Source: a virus. Taken from it: a DNA stretch of 38,143 nt. The position numbers and the translations under genes were made by a program. The notes below the pieces were generated by a model. That model was not told the DNA's origin, did no database searches, and saw only the letters and a program-made list of their open reading frames with translations. Position 1 is the stretch's first letter. Each line of letters begins with the position of its first letter. Positions 17,675 to 24,179 of this stretch are shown here, one piece after another. Location: IMG/VR virus record IMGVR_UViG_3300028393_000158, positions 1 through 38,143 of that record; one strand, given 5' to 3'.

Positions 17675-17841
17675 GTAACACAGAGATCCAGTATGTTAAG
17701 AAGCGCATCAAACAATTAGAAGCTGATATGGCTAACCTAGTAATGGCGTTGATTGAACTGAAAGTATTTAAGATTAAGATTGATAAAGACGGCAAAGCCA
17801 TCTATGACACGGGCAAAGATGAGCAGTCCGAAGTACAATAA
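17671..17841 (+). CDS. Hypothetical coiled-coil protein, 56 aa
   Basis: The ATG at 17671 overlaps the ATPase stop by 4 bases (ATGA). The first 35 residues form a regular heptad-like helix with Leu/Ile/Val spacing (KKRIKQLEADMANLVMALIEL), and the rest is charged. It overlaps the nuclease gene at its 3-prime end. A partner or adapter of the ATPase is plausible, but no function is recognised. Confidence 0.65.
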   Translation: MSNTEIQYVKKRIKQLEADMANLVMALIELKVFKIKIDKDGKAIYDTGKDEQSEVQ

Positions 17842-18175
17842 AGCCAAAGGGGCAGCCTTTGAGATAGATGTAATGAAATGGTTTCGTAGTCTTGGTGTGC
17901 TAGCTGAACGACTTAGGCTGGCAGGCAAAGATGACGAAGGAGATTTAGTATGTGTTGTCTCCGGAAAGACATACATACTAGAACTCAAGAACACGGCAAC
18001 CCTTTCCTTGCCGGAGTTCTGGAGGCAAGCAGAAGTTGAGGCGCTTAACTACGCGAAGGCAAGAGGTATTGGGGAAGTACCACTGCATTACGTTGTAGTT
18101 AAGCGTCGCAACGCTGGCATAGAAAAGTCTTGGGTCATTGAATCACTTGACCAATGGTTGAAAGGTAAACAATGA
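17819..18175 (+). CDS. Holliday-junction-resolvase-like PD-(D/E)XK nuclease, 118 aa
   Basis: Starting at MSSPKYNKAKGAAFE, it has the Hjc/VRR-type order: Glu in GAAFEIDVMKWF, Asp in DDEGDLVCVV, and ELKN (the ExK) in TYILELKNTA. A helix and a final beta strand follow. The length matches small archaeal-type resolvases. It would resolve or debranch DNA during replication and packaging. Its 3-prime end is the first of three copies of a W-L-K-G/E-K-Q-stop junction (18155-18175), with the next start inside it. Confidence 0.8.
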   Translation: MSSPKYNKAKGAAFEIDVMKWFRSLGVLAERLRLAGKDDEGDLVCVVSGKTYILELKNTATLSLPEFWRQAEVEALNYAKARGIGEVPLHYVVVKRRNAGIEKSWVIESLDQWLKGKQ

Positions 18176-18669
18176 CTACGCTAGGAAAGAAAAAAACCGA
18201 AGCTGAAAAGGTAGATATCTTTTGGTCTAAAGTTGATAAGCAAAATGATTGCTGGCTTTGGACTGGCGGTGTATCTAAATCAGGCTACGGTAACTATAGA
18301 AACACTGGGGCGCATCGGTATTCCTATCAGATTACTTTTGGTGAAATACCACAAGGGATGGTAGTTATGCACAAGTGCGACGTAAAAGTGTGCGTAAACC
18401 CAAACCATTTATCTGTTGGAACTCATAAAGATAATTCAAAAGATATGGTTGCTAAGAATAGGCACAAGGATTGGCGTGGCGAAAGACACGGTAATTGCAA
18501 GTTGAAAGAACAAGATGTCCTTTATATCAGGGAGCACTACAAACCAGGTATTAACGGAGCACGTCCAAGTAATGTTCCAGAACTTGCACAACAATTTAAT
18601 ATATCAGCAGGATCAATAAGACAAATCGTTCGCTTTGAACGATGGAAATGGCTAAAGGAGAAGCAATGA
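18172..18669 (+). CDS. HNH endonuclease with C-terminal helix-turn-helix, 165 aa
   Basis: The HNH core spans about residues 45-90: AHRYSYQITFGE, then VVMHKCD and VCVNPNHLSVGTHKDN, with His67, Asn78 and His79. An NUMOD-like N-terminal WTGGVSKSGYGNY precedes it. Residues 132-158 form a helix-turn-helix (NVPELAQQFNISAGSIRQIV), giving DNA specificity. This combination is typical of free-standing homing endonucleases in phages. Both flanks carry the same junction module, suggesting insertion by duplication. Confidence 0.88.
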   Translation: MTTLGKKKTEAEKVDIFWSKVDKQNDCWLWTGGVSKSGYGNYRNTGAHRYSYQITFGEIPQGMVVMHKCDVKVCVNPNHLSVGTHKDNSKDMVAKNRHKDWRGERHGNCKLKEQDVLYIREHYKPGINGARPSNVPELAQQFNISAGSIRQIVRFERWKWLKEKQ

Positions 18670-18830
18670 ACGAAGGAACTTATACTTATAGTGAACCACC
18701 GCACTATTCAAAGGCTTGCAATTGTGGCGTTAGGATTATAGGTAGTTCAGAAAAAGGTTTACAATCTTTAATCAAACGACATATAGAAAAAGGATCTATC
18801 CATTTAGAGTGGTTAAAGGAAAAACAATGA
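18666..18830 (+). CDS. Hypothetical small protein with CxC motif, 54 aa
   Basis: The ATG at 18666 overlaps the HNH stop. The sequence begins acidic and Tyr/Pro-rich, has one ACNCGVRI motif, then a basic helix, and ends WLKEKQ like the two genes before it. It has too few cysteines for a classic zinc ribbon. It probably arrived with the HNH gene, judging by the shared junctions. Function unknown. Confidence 0.65.
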   Translation: MNEGTYTYSEPPHYSKACNCGVRIIGSSEKGLQSLIKRHIEKGSIHLEWLKEKQ

Positions 18831-19012
18831 CACCAGTACCAGAAGGAATTATCAGCACATCAACAGGTCCAGCAGAAGCGGTACAAGAAGTTGTACCAGT
18901 AGCAGAAGCAATTGAAATCATCAAAGAAGAAGATGCAGAGTTGCTTGAAAGATTAAAAGAAGCAGACGCAGAAGAAGCGGTAGAAGAATATGATTTGCCA
19001 GAACTGTCATAA
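18827..19012 (+). CDS. Hypothetical acidic protein, 61 aa
   Basis: This very acidic protein (about 30 percent Glu/Asp) is helical from about residue 25 onward (EIIKEEDAELLERLKEAD), with Val/Ala spacing. Such small acidic phage proteins often mimic DNA or bind a positively charged host protein. There is no evidence here beyond charge. It starts in the third junction module and overlaps the zinc-finger gene at 18990. Confidence 0.65.
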   Translation: MTPVPEGIISTSTGPAEAVQEVVPVAEAIEIIKEEDAELLERLKEADAEEAVEEYDLPELS

Positions 19013-19169
19013 GGCAGGAGAAGAGAACGGCCTTACCCATTACAGGCGTTCAGCTCAGTGGCACGATAAGTGCGATGATAAGGGGTGCGTATGCCAGCAC
19101 AAAACTGGTCCAGGGTTCGTAAAGCGGGCAGATTCAAAGGTGCCGTTGATGCAAACTCAATCCCCATAG
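18990..19169 (+). CDS. Zinc-finger protein, 59 aa, overlapping both neighbours
   Basis: This frame runs from ATG 18990 to TAG 19169. It opens MICQNCHKAG and continues with YRRSAQWHDKC and DKGCVCQHK, giving CxxCxH and CxxxxCxC metal ligands separated by about 20 residues. It fills the otherwise empty gap between the acidic protein and the primase zinc-finger gene. It overlaps the first by 23 bases and the second by 79. Six spaced Cys/His ligands are hard to get by chance. Its ribosome-binding site is weak, so expression may be coupled. Confidence 0.6.
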   Translation: MICQNCHKAGEENGLTHYRRSAQWHDKCDDKGCVCQHKTGPGFVKRADSKVPLMQTQSP

Positions 19170-19468
19170 GACCAATCGTTGCCAACTATGGCGGTGAAGT
19201 AAGAGAAGGTAAGTCCTGTTCAGTGCGATGCGTACTGCACAGTGATTCCCGCAGGAGTGCGGTCATAAATACTGTAGATAATTTATACTTCTGTCACACC
19301 TGCGGTAAGGGCGGTAACGCTGCTAACTTGGTGTGCATACTAGAGAATATGGAGTTTAACGATGGCCTCAAGCGTGCAGTCGAAATCGCTACTGGAAGCG
19401 GCGCAACGATACGCTCAGGAAATAACTCCAGAAGTTCTAGTCGCGTTAGACGAACGTGGGATCTCTGA
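19091..19468 (+). CDS. Primase zinc-finger (CHC2-like) protein, 125 aa
   Basis: The ATG at 19091 is preceded by AAGGGG at five bases. Residues 43-80 carry the DnaG-type zinc-binding motif: SCSVRCVLHSDSRR, a beta hairpin, then YFCHTCGKGGNAANLV. Cys47, His50, Cys68 and Cys71 are the likely ligands. It recognises template sites for primer synthesis in classical primases. The catalytic TOPRIM part is in the next gene, in another frame, overlapping by 107 bases. The C-terminus is Ser/Arg-rich. Confidence 0.82.
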   Translation: MPAQNWSRVRKAGRFKGAVDANSIPIGPIVANYGGEVREGKSCSVRCVLHSDSRRSAVINTVDNLYFCHTCGKGGNAANLVCILENMEFNDGLKRAVEIATGSGATIRSGNNSRSSSRVRRTWDL

Positions 19469-20015
19469 ACGTGTAGCTGCACGCTACCAGTTAGGTACCG
19501 TTGTTGACCCTGCTAACGGTCACGAGATGCACGAAGGATGGATCTCTATTCCCTACATTACTGCCAGTGGTAGTTGCGTAGGCTTTAAGTTTAGACGAAC
19601 AGATGATGCCAAGCCTAAGTATGGCAGCCCTACTGGGCAGAAGGCACACCTGTATAACGTCACTGATGTAACTGTTATGTCACCATACATTGTGGTGTGC
19701 GAAGGTGAGTTAGACACAGTCATTACTAGTGGAGTGCTCGGTATCCCAGCTGTTGGTGTACCTGGAGTGCAGGCTTGGAAGCCACACTTTGCCAAACTCT
19801 TTGGCGGTTATGAAACTATATATGTAGTAGGAGATAACGACATTAAAGAAGACGGGTCTAATCCTGGAGCTGAGTTCAGCAAGCGCGTGGCGAATGAGAT
19901 ATTGAACTCACAAATTGTTACACTACCACCAGGTATGGACATCAACGACTACTACCTAGCACACGGGGCAGATGCCACACGTGCTTTGCTAGTAGGTGAG
20001 AAGATAGGTGAGTAG
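19362..20015 (+). CDS. TOPRIM-domain primase-like protein, 217 aa
   Basis: TOPRIM motifs are clear: VVCEGELDTVITSG at 111-124 with catalytic Glu114, and YVVGDND at 154-160 with the DxD (Asp158, Asp160). Between them is GIPAVGVPGVQAW. The N-terminal part (residues 1-105) is the typical domain preceding TOPRIM in phage primases. It lies in the +1 frame relative to the zinc-finger gene and starts 107 bases before that gene's end. The two probably act together as a split primase. No polymerase is encoded in this window. Confidence 0.85.
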   Translation: MASSVQSKSLLEAAQRYAQEITPEVLVALDERGISERVAARYQLGTVVDPANGHEMHEGWISIPYITASGSCVGFKFRRTDDAKPKYGSPTGQKAHLYNVTDVTVMSPYIVVCEGELDTVITSGVLGIPAVGVPGVQAWKPHFAKLFGGYETIYVVGDNDIKEDGSNPGAEFSKRVANEILNSQIVTLPPGMDINDYYLAHGADATRALLVGEKIGE

Positions 20016-20021
20016 AGACGA

Positions 20022-20423
20022 ATGGCTACAAATGGTACAGACTTTACAGCATATGGGCTTCCAGATCCTGGAGATCAATATGGAAACAGAGACCTTGTTA
20101 ATACGGCCTACACCGACAAGATAGATGCAGCTTTCATAACAGATGTGTGGCGCATTATGGACCAAGCAGGTAACCTGCTGGTGCGTAAGCACCACGACTA
20201 CGGCCCAAAGAACATTGCTCACTCACCTGGTGGACCGCTCAATGGTTTGCGTGTGCGTATGTGGGACAAGATCGCACGCATCAACAACTTACTAGACTCA
20301 GGTGTTAAACCAAGCAATGAGTCCTTACGTGATAGTTTCTTAGACTTACTGAACTACTCAGCTATTGCAATGATGGTACTAGATGGCGTATGGCCAGAGG
20401 TTCCGGAACCAGACTGTGACTGA
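20022..20423 (+). CDS. DUF1599 (nucleotide-modification-associated domain 1) protein, 133 aa
   Basis: The core from about residue 50 contains LVRKHHDYGPKNI, GPLNGLRVRMWDKIARI and SFLDLLNYSAIAMMVLDG, the conserved pattern of the DUF1599/Nmad1 family. This family often occurs beside phage DNA- or nucleotide-modifying enzymes; its biochemical function is not settled. All strongly conserved charged residues (HHDYG, RMWDKI, DLLNY) are present. It overlaps the next gene by 8 bases. It may serve nucleotide metabolism for phage DNA synthesis. Confidence 0.82.
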   Translation: MATNGTDFTAYGLPDPGDQYGNRDLVNTAYTDKIDAAFITDVWRIMDQAGNLLVRKHHDYGPKNIAHSPGGPLNGLRVRMWDKIARINNLLDSGVKPSNESLRDSFLDLLNYSAIAMMVLDGVWPEVPEPDCD

Positions 20424-21048
20424 ATTAAACCCGTCTATTTATGACATAGTTCCAAGCATTGCTTACTCTGTATCTCAGCGTTATGGCAAGTTTGTTGAGC
20501 GTGATGACATCAAGCAAGAGTGCTACAACTGGGCACTGACTCGTGCTTCATACATCAACGATCAACTCAGTGAACCTGATACTGATAAGCGTAGGCACAA
20601 TGAGCAGAAGATTGCTTGGCAGATGCTACGTGTAGCAGAACGCTACGCACGCAAGGAGAAGGCTAGTAGATCTGGCTATCAAACAAATGATGAAGTCTAT
20701 TATGAGCGTGCAACGCTTGCTCAGTTACTACCCTTTGTTATTGCATCAGTCATTGACGGAACAGTATTAGAACAAGCACAAGAGATGGTCAAGGATGGTC
20801 AGCCACGTGGCTCATCATCTCCTGCCGAAGGCGGCAACCTACTTGCTATCTTGTTAGACATCAAGAAGGGTTATGTCAAGTTAGATAAGGAAGAGCAACA
20901 GCTTCTTACTTGGCGTCATCACGAGAGTCTTACCCTTGCACAGATTGCAGGGTTACTAGAGTGTGCAGTATCTACCGCTGATCGCAGGTGCATCAACGCA
21001 CTGCGTGCTTTGCAGAAGCAATTAGGTGGGGAGACACCCTGGAAATGA
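20416..21048 (+). CDS. Sigma-70-like transcription factor, 210 aa
   Basis: The GTG start at 20416 fits the overlap with the preceding gene. The early part resembles sigma region 2 (RDDIKQECYNWALTRAS, with the DxxQE feature). The C-terminal part is a region-4-like helix-turn-helix (LDKEEQQLLTWRHHESLTLAQIAGLLECAV, then RCINALRALQK). The middle is a charged linker. It would direct RNA polymerase to phage promoters. A sigma-like protein and a WhiB-like protein in one operon suggest two-part redirection of host transcription. Confidence 0.78.
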   Translation: MTELNPSIYDIVPSIAYSVSQRYGKFVERDDIKQECYNWALTRASYINDQLSEPDTDKRRHNEQKIAWQMLRVAERYARKEKASRSGYQTNDEVYYERATLAQLLPFVIASVIDGTVLEQAQEMVKDGQPRGSSSPAEGGNLLAILLDIKKGYVKLDKEEQQLLTWRHHESLTLAQIAGLLECAVSTADRRCINALRALQKQLGGETPWK

Positions 21049-21428
21049 AAGAACAAGAACTCTTTGACTATCTTAAAGCAGACCTGTATTCAGATCTAGT
21101 AAAAAGTCCAGGTGTGTTTGACTCCTTTGACTGTATCTCGCAAGCAGCAGGTCATTACATTGAACTCAAATGCAGACACACTCACTATCCCACGTTACTG
21201 ATTGAAGAGATGAAGTATCGCAAGCTCATAACGCAGGCTGCTGAGCGAGATCTCATCCCGTTCTACATTAACTCGACACCGTTAGGTGTCTTTTCTTTTG
21301 ACCTAATGGATGTACCAGAACCTGAATGGGTAAGTCACTGGATGCCAGCGACAACAGAGTTTGCACGTTCTAATAAAGTAAGTAAGTTGGTAGGGTATCT
21401 ACCTATTGAGGAGGCAGTACGCTTATGA
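21045..21428 (+). CDS. Putative PD-(D/E)XK-fold nuclease, 127 aa
   Basis: The ATG at 21045 overlaps the sigma-like stop (ATGA). The sequence SFDCISQAAGHYIELKCRHTHY carries an upstream Asp and the E-x-K of a PD-(D/E)XK active site, followed by a helix (LLIEEMKYRKLI). Such small nucleases process branched or nicked DNA. The evidence is limited to this motif and the alternating beta/alpha pattern, so a non-enzymatic protein is still possible. Confidence 0.6.
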   Translation: MKEQELFDYLKADLYSDLVKSPGVFDSFDCISQAAGHYIELKCRHTHYPTLLIEEMKYRKLITQAAERDLIPFYINSTPLGVFSFDLMDVPEPEWVSHWMPATTEFARSNKVSKLVGYLPIEEAVRL

Positions 21429-21595
21429 TGTATGACTATCGTTGCACCGAGTGCAAGAGTGAACTAACAATTGAACGCAAGATTACAGATGAGGCACTGA
21501 CTCCTTCCTGCTTTGACTGTCACATACCAATGATACGCAAGTGGGATGCACCTACCATCACCTTCAAGGGTACTGGCTGGGGCAAAGATGACTGA
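21425..21595 (+). CDS. FmdB-like zinc-ribbon protein, 56 aa
   Basis: The sequence begins MMYDYRCTECKSE and continues to CFDCHIPMIRKWDAP. This is the FmdB-type layout: YxYRCxxC, about 18 residues, CxxC, then a Trp/Pro-containing tail. Such ribbons are often regulatory or nucleic-acid-binding. The gene overlaps the preceding nuclease (ATGATG at the stop) and the following methyltransferase by 8 bases. Confidence 0.82.
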   Translation: MMYDYRCTECKSELTIERKITDEALTPSCFDCHIPMIRKWDAPTITFKGTGWGKDD

Positions 21596-22163
21596 CTTTC
21601 CCGATTGGTTTAGCGCATACGCTAAGCCTAACTTTAGAAAGTATCTATTTCCGCTAGCGGGCCAACATAATTTGAAGTTCCTCCAGCTTGGCGTGTATAC
21701 AGGTGACGCCAGCGTATGGCTATTGGATAATATTTTGACTGGTGAAAATACTCTGTTGCTTGATGTTGATACCTGGTATGGCAGCGATGAAGAGGTACAT
21801 AAGTCTATTAGTTTTAGTGATGTCTACGAGTTCTACAAGAAGCGTATGGAACCTTACCCTAACGTGCGATCTGCGCGTAACAACACTTACAACTTCTTGA
21901 TAAGTAATAAAGAGCGCAGTAATCTATTTGATTTTATTTACATAGACGCAGACCACACCGCAGCTGGTGCACTACTAGATGCTGAACTATCGTGGCCTTT
22001 ATTAAAACCTGGTGGCATTATGGCCTTTGATGATTACCAATGGGGACAACACTTGCCTGCCTCTAAGTCTCCCAAGCTAGGCATCGATCTCTTCCTCGAA
22101 CGACACGCTGGTGAGTATGAGTTACTGGAAAGTGGTTTACAAGTCTGGATACGCAAGTTATAA
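21588..22163 (+). CDS. SAM-dependent methyltransferase (Methyltransf_24 type), 191 aa
   Basis: The SAM-binding loop is FLQLGVYTGD at 31-40. Motif II is LLLDVDTWYG (57-65), and a later FDFIYIDADH is followed by KPGGIMAFDDYQW. That order is the class I Rossmann-type methyltransferase of family 24, which usually modifies small molecules or sugars rather than DNA. It is the last gene of the early operon, ahead of the terminator. The substrate is unknown; O-methylation of virion glycans is one possibility. Confidence 0.85.
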   Translation: MTDFPDWFSAYAKPNFRKYLFPLAGQHNLKFLQLGVYTGDASVWLLDNILTGENTLLLDVDTWYGSDEEVHKSISFSDVYEFYKKRMEPYPNVRSARNNTYNFLISNKERSNLFDFIYIDADHTAAGALLDAELSWPLLKPGGIMAFDDYQWGQHLPASKSPKLGIDLFLERHAGEYELLESGLQVWIRKL

Positions 22164-22208
22164 TTATTTCCTCTTGCAGGCAATCCCGCCTGATAGAGTG
22201 CTAGCAAG

Positions 22209-22247
22209 AAGCCCCCGCCGGTTATCCGACAGGGGCTTTTTGTTTTG
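22209..22247 (+). terminator. Rho-independent terminator of early operon
   Basis: AAGCCCC (22209-22215) pairs with GGGGCTT (22232-22238), with a 16-base loop, followed by TTTTGTTTT overlapping the stem end. It ends the + operon just before the - strand pseudogene. Confidence 0.88.
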
Positions 22248-22258
22248 TTAGGAAAGGG

Positions 22259-22899
22259 TTAGAAACCTAACACATCTATTAGTTGTTTACCTATGGTACG
22301 AGTATACACAGGTGGGATAGCTTCTACTAATTCACCCCAGATCATCCAGTCAATACCCATTGCTTCACGTGCTTGCTCTATTGTCTTTGCAGTGTGCCCC
22401 CCCCCGGAATTTCATCACGCATAGATCCGTAGATACCAACTGGCTTTCCCTGCTTTTTGTGGTCACATACTGAACCTGTTAGTTGCACACTAGACTCAAA
22501 GAGTCTATGTCTGCGTACTTTTAGATCAAAAGATGAACCACAAAACTGTACCGGGTTAATCAATGGCGCACCCGGAACATTTTCAATTACATAAGACACC
22601 CCACTGACAACAAGACTCTCCCTTGTTTGTGGGATTAGATCTACTTTGTCCGTGCTTTTGCCTTGTGCATTACGCAAGTGCTTAGTTGCACTATGCGTTT
22701 GACACGGTGGGCTAGCTGCGATCACATCAAAAGTACGTAAGTAATCTAAGTCTTGCAGTATCTCCAAGCAATCTGCTTGTATGAACTAATAGGGATAACG
22801 CTTCTGCTTCTTGATGTCAATGCCCACTACCTCAAAACCGGCATCAGCGTAGCCTTTACTTGCTCCCCCTGCCTTGCAGTAAAGATCAAGTAGTCTCAC
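22259..22899 (-). pseudogene. Cytosine-5 DNA methyltransferase, broken by a stop codon and a frameshift
   Basis: Translation from the GTG at 22899 gives MRLLDLYCKAGGASKGYADAGFE (motif I), which reaches a TAG at 22786-22788 (codon 38). The same frame continues with ASPPCQTHS (motif IV, with the catalytic Cys), VIENVPGAPL (motif VI) and VRRHRLFE (motif VIII). It then loses frame at a run of nine C (nine G on the coding strand) at 22397-22405. Beyond it the C-terminal IEQAREAMGIDWMIWGELVEAIPP is in another frame. Seven or ten G would restore it. The stop and the frameshift could be true decay, assembly error or, for the G-run, phase variation. The start shares its last base with the stop of the preceding transglycosylase (TAGTG). 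Confidence 0.8.
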
Positions 22900-23315
22900 T
22901 AGTACCAGTGTTTTCGTTGGTGGTGTCTAAGTGCGAGGCACGAATTGCTTTTGTACCTTGCTCCAATGTATCTAATACCGTGGAGGATTTGGATACTAGG
23001 ATCGCTATCTTTCTCTCCAAGCAGTTGAGCAATTCCGTAAGCTGTTGATCGCTTGTTGTCTGCGAGGTGGTCAAACCTGCTCTCACCGGTCCATAAGGTG
23101 ACAAGGCAAGAGACTTGCTTCTTACTGTAACCGAGTGCGTATGCGTAACTAACTGTAAGTGCCTTGTTCTCACGCTTCTCCTCCATAGTTGCCTTCGTCC
23201 GCGCTTTCATAATCGGTACGTCCTGCGACATCAGGGACGGCGTTCGCACGTGTGCGTGTAGTAATAGTGAGCTTACTATCACTAGCAATACTCCAAGTAG
23301 TGCCTTCTTGCTCAT
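22899..23315 (-). CDS. Secreted transglycosylase-like (SLT) protein, 138 aa
   Basis: The ATG at 23315 has AAAGGAG six bases before it, choosing it over an upstream start. A signal-like segment (KKALLGVLLVIVSSLLL) is followed by a charged linker. A goose-type/SLT core follows: LWTGESRFDH with the catalytic Glu, then AYGIAQLLGEK and GIRYIGARY. The C-terminal LRHHQRKHWY completes the small domain. It should cut peptidoglycan outside the membrane, perhaps for release or host wall remodelling. Its first 146 bases overlap the next gene in a different frame. Confidence 0.78.
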   Translation of the reverse strand: MSKKALLGVLLVIVSSLLLHAHVRTPSLMSQDVPIMKARTKATMEEKRENKALTVSYAYALGYSKKQVSCLVTLWTGESRFDHLADNKRSTAYGIAQLLGEKDSDPSIQILHGIRYIGARYKSNSCLALRHHQRKHWY

Positions 23316-23448
23316 CAAAACTCCTTTGTTCGTCAAGCAGTTGCTTATACGTGTCTGGATACAGATGAGCAAGGCGCACTAAGGCTTTGTCTCTCGCCCG
23401 TCTGTAATTACGGTAATGAATGGCTTGTTTGCCACTGACTTCTTTCAT
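23170..23448 (-). CDS. Conserved hypothetical basic helical protein, 92 aa
   Basis: The N-terminal half has HYRNYRRARDKALVRLAHLY, a basic helix pattern recurring in small actinophage proteins, then an acidic QLLDEQRSFDEQEGTTW. The C-terminal third overlaps the signal region of the transglycosylase and is less conserved-looking. Its ATG shares four bases (ATGA) with the end of the preceding gene, supporting the start. A nucleic-acid or protein-binding role is possible; function unknown. Confidence 0.7.
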   Translation of the reverse strand: MKEVSGKQAIHYRNYRRARDKALVRLAHLYPDTYKQLLDEQRSFDEQEGTTWSIASDSKLTITTRTRANAVPDVAGRTDYESADEGNYGGEA

Positions 23449-23687
23449 AAACTAGCTGCCCTCACGATCTCTGTTATGTCTAGCGTTTGACCTACTAGAT
23501 GAGCGTCCTCCTCATCACTATCCCAAGCAGATACTAGCACTCGGGAGCCGGAGGGAGCACGAGATAGCCATTCGATAGCGTGCTCAGCGTTCGCCCCTCC
23601 CCATTCATTCTCTCCGTTGGGTGTCAAGACTTCATAGAATAGGATTAGATCAGATTTTGGTGGGTGTATGGTGTAGATGTTACTCAT
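23445..23687 (-). CDS. Hypothetical small protein, 80 aa
   Basis: This is a compact alpha/beta-looking protein with DLILFYEVLTPNGENEW and VLVSAWDSDEEDA, one Trp-rich core and no cysteines. It starts with the upstream gene's stop nested in its first codons and ends at ATGA with the next gene. The tight chaining on both sides supports reality. Its role in the left operon is unknown. Confidence 0.7.
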   Translation of the reverse strand: MSNIYTIHPPKSDLILFYEVLTPNGENEWGGANAEHAIEWLSRAPSGSRVLVSAWDSDEEDAHLVGQTLDITEIVRAASL

Positions 23688-23832
23688 TATTCTCCTCCCA
23701 ACCCCAGCTCACGCTGTGTCCGTCTCTCTCGTACGCCTCTACTGTTGCACCGATAGGGATAGTTAAGGGAAGCGTTGCTAACTTCTGTCCTGTTTGCTTA
23801 TTAAAGATAGTAAAGCCTGTTACCTTATTCAT
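23680..23832 (-). CDS. Hypothetical small protein, 50 aa
   Basis: A 50-residue frame with a clear hydrophobic/polar beta alternation (GFTIFNKQTGQKLATLPLTI), no cysteines and an acidic tail. It overlaps both neighbours by 8 bases, which supports translation. A preceding GAGGAGGAAGAG on the coding strand serves as ribosome-binding site. Function unknown. Confidence 0.65.
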   Translation of the reverse strand: MNKVTGFTIFNKQTGQKLATLPLTIPIGATVEAYERDGHSVSWGWEENNE

Positions 23833-23983
23833 TCTCTTCCTCCTCTAAGTTAAAGATACGAGCCATTGCCCTGTTGGCACGCTCTAAGTTCTTAATCGCG
23901 TTGGCTATGTCTTCCTCTTTGATGTTTTTCTCAGATTGATCTAGGCATAAGTTAAACTTAGCCCGTAGGTATTCTTCATTCAT
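23825..23983 (-). CDS. Hypothetical helical protein, 52 aa
   Basis: The protein is fully helical and charged (KEEDIANAIKNLERANRAMARIF), with an acidic end. Start and stop overlap the neighbouring genes by 8 bases each. It could act as a small helical inhibitor or adapter; nothing more is seen. Confidence 0.65.
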   Translation of the reverse strand: MNEEYLRAKFNLCLDQSEKNIKEEDIANAIKNLERANRAMARIFNLEEEENE

Positions 23984-24179
23984 TGTTGTCTCCCTTTTCT
24001 GATGGTAAGCACGGTACGCACCACGCTGTATCGTTGCCCTCTTTCCCTATCTGCCCCTCTTCATCTGCCCACACTATGTCATCTCGATCTAACGGGTCAC
24101 CGCAGATAAAGCATTTAATAGTGTCCTCAAATTCTTCCGCATAAAATACAGGGTCATTCCAATCGGGTTCGTAACTCAT
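23976..24179 (-). CDS. Zinc-ribbon protein, 67 aa
   Basis: KCFICGDPLDRDD and TAWCVPCLPS supply two CxxC pairs about 28 residues apart, a zinc ribbon in an acidic protein. The ATG at 24179 shares a base with the preceding stop and has GGGAGAGAG upstream; six extra codons upstream are less likely. It is one of several different ribbons in this operon. Confidence 0.75.
   Translation of the reverse strand: MSYEPDWNDPVFYAEEFEDTIKCFICGDPLDRDDIVWADEEGQIGKEGNDTAWCVPCLPSEKGDNNE

Larger units (their letters stand above)
18155..18830 (+). repeat. Three-copy gene-junction repeat around HNH gene
   Basis: The 21-base junctions at 18155-18175, 18649-18669 and 18810-18830 share the pattern TGG-YTR-AAR-G-R-AAR-CAA-TGA. 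Each encodes a C-terminal W-L-K-(G/E)-K-Q, supplies an AAAGG ribosome-binding site and contains the ATG of the next gene. Similarity extends upstream of the ribosome-binding site, so coupling alone does not explain it. Confidence 0.6.

Noticed and set aside
22786-22788. Reassigned TAG codon
   Set aside because: Other well-supported genes end at TAG (16801-16803, 19167-19169, 38022-38024), so readthrough or recoding of TAG is not supported.
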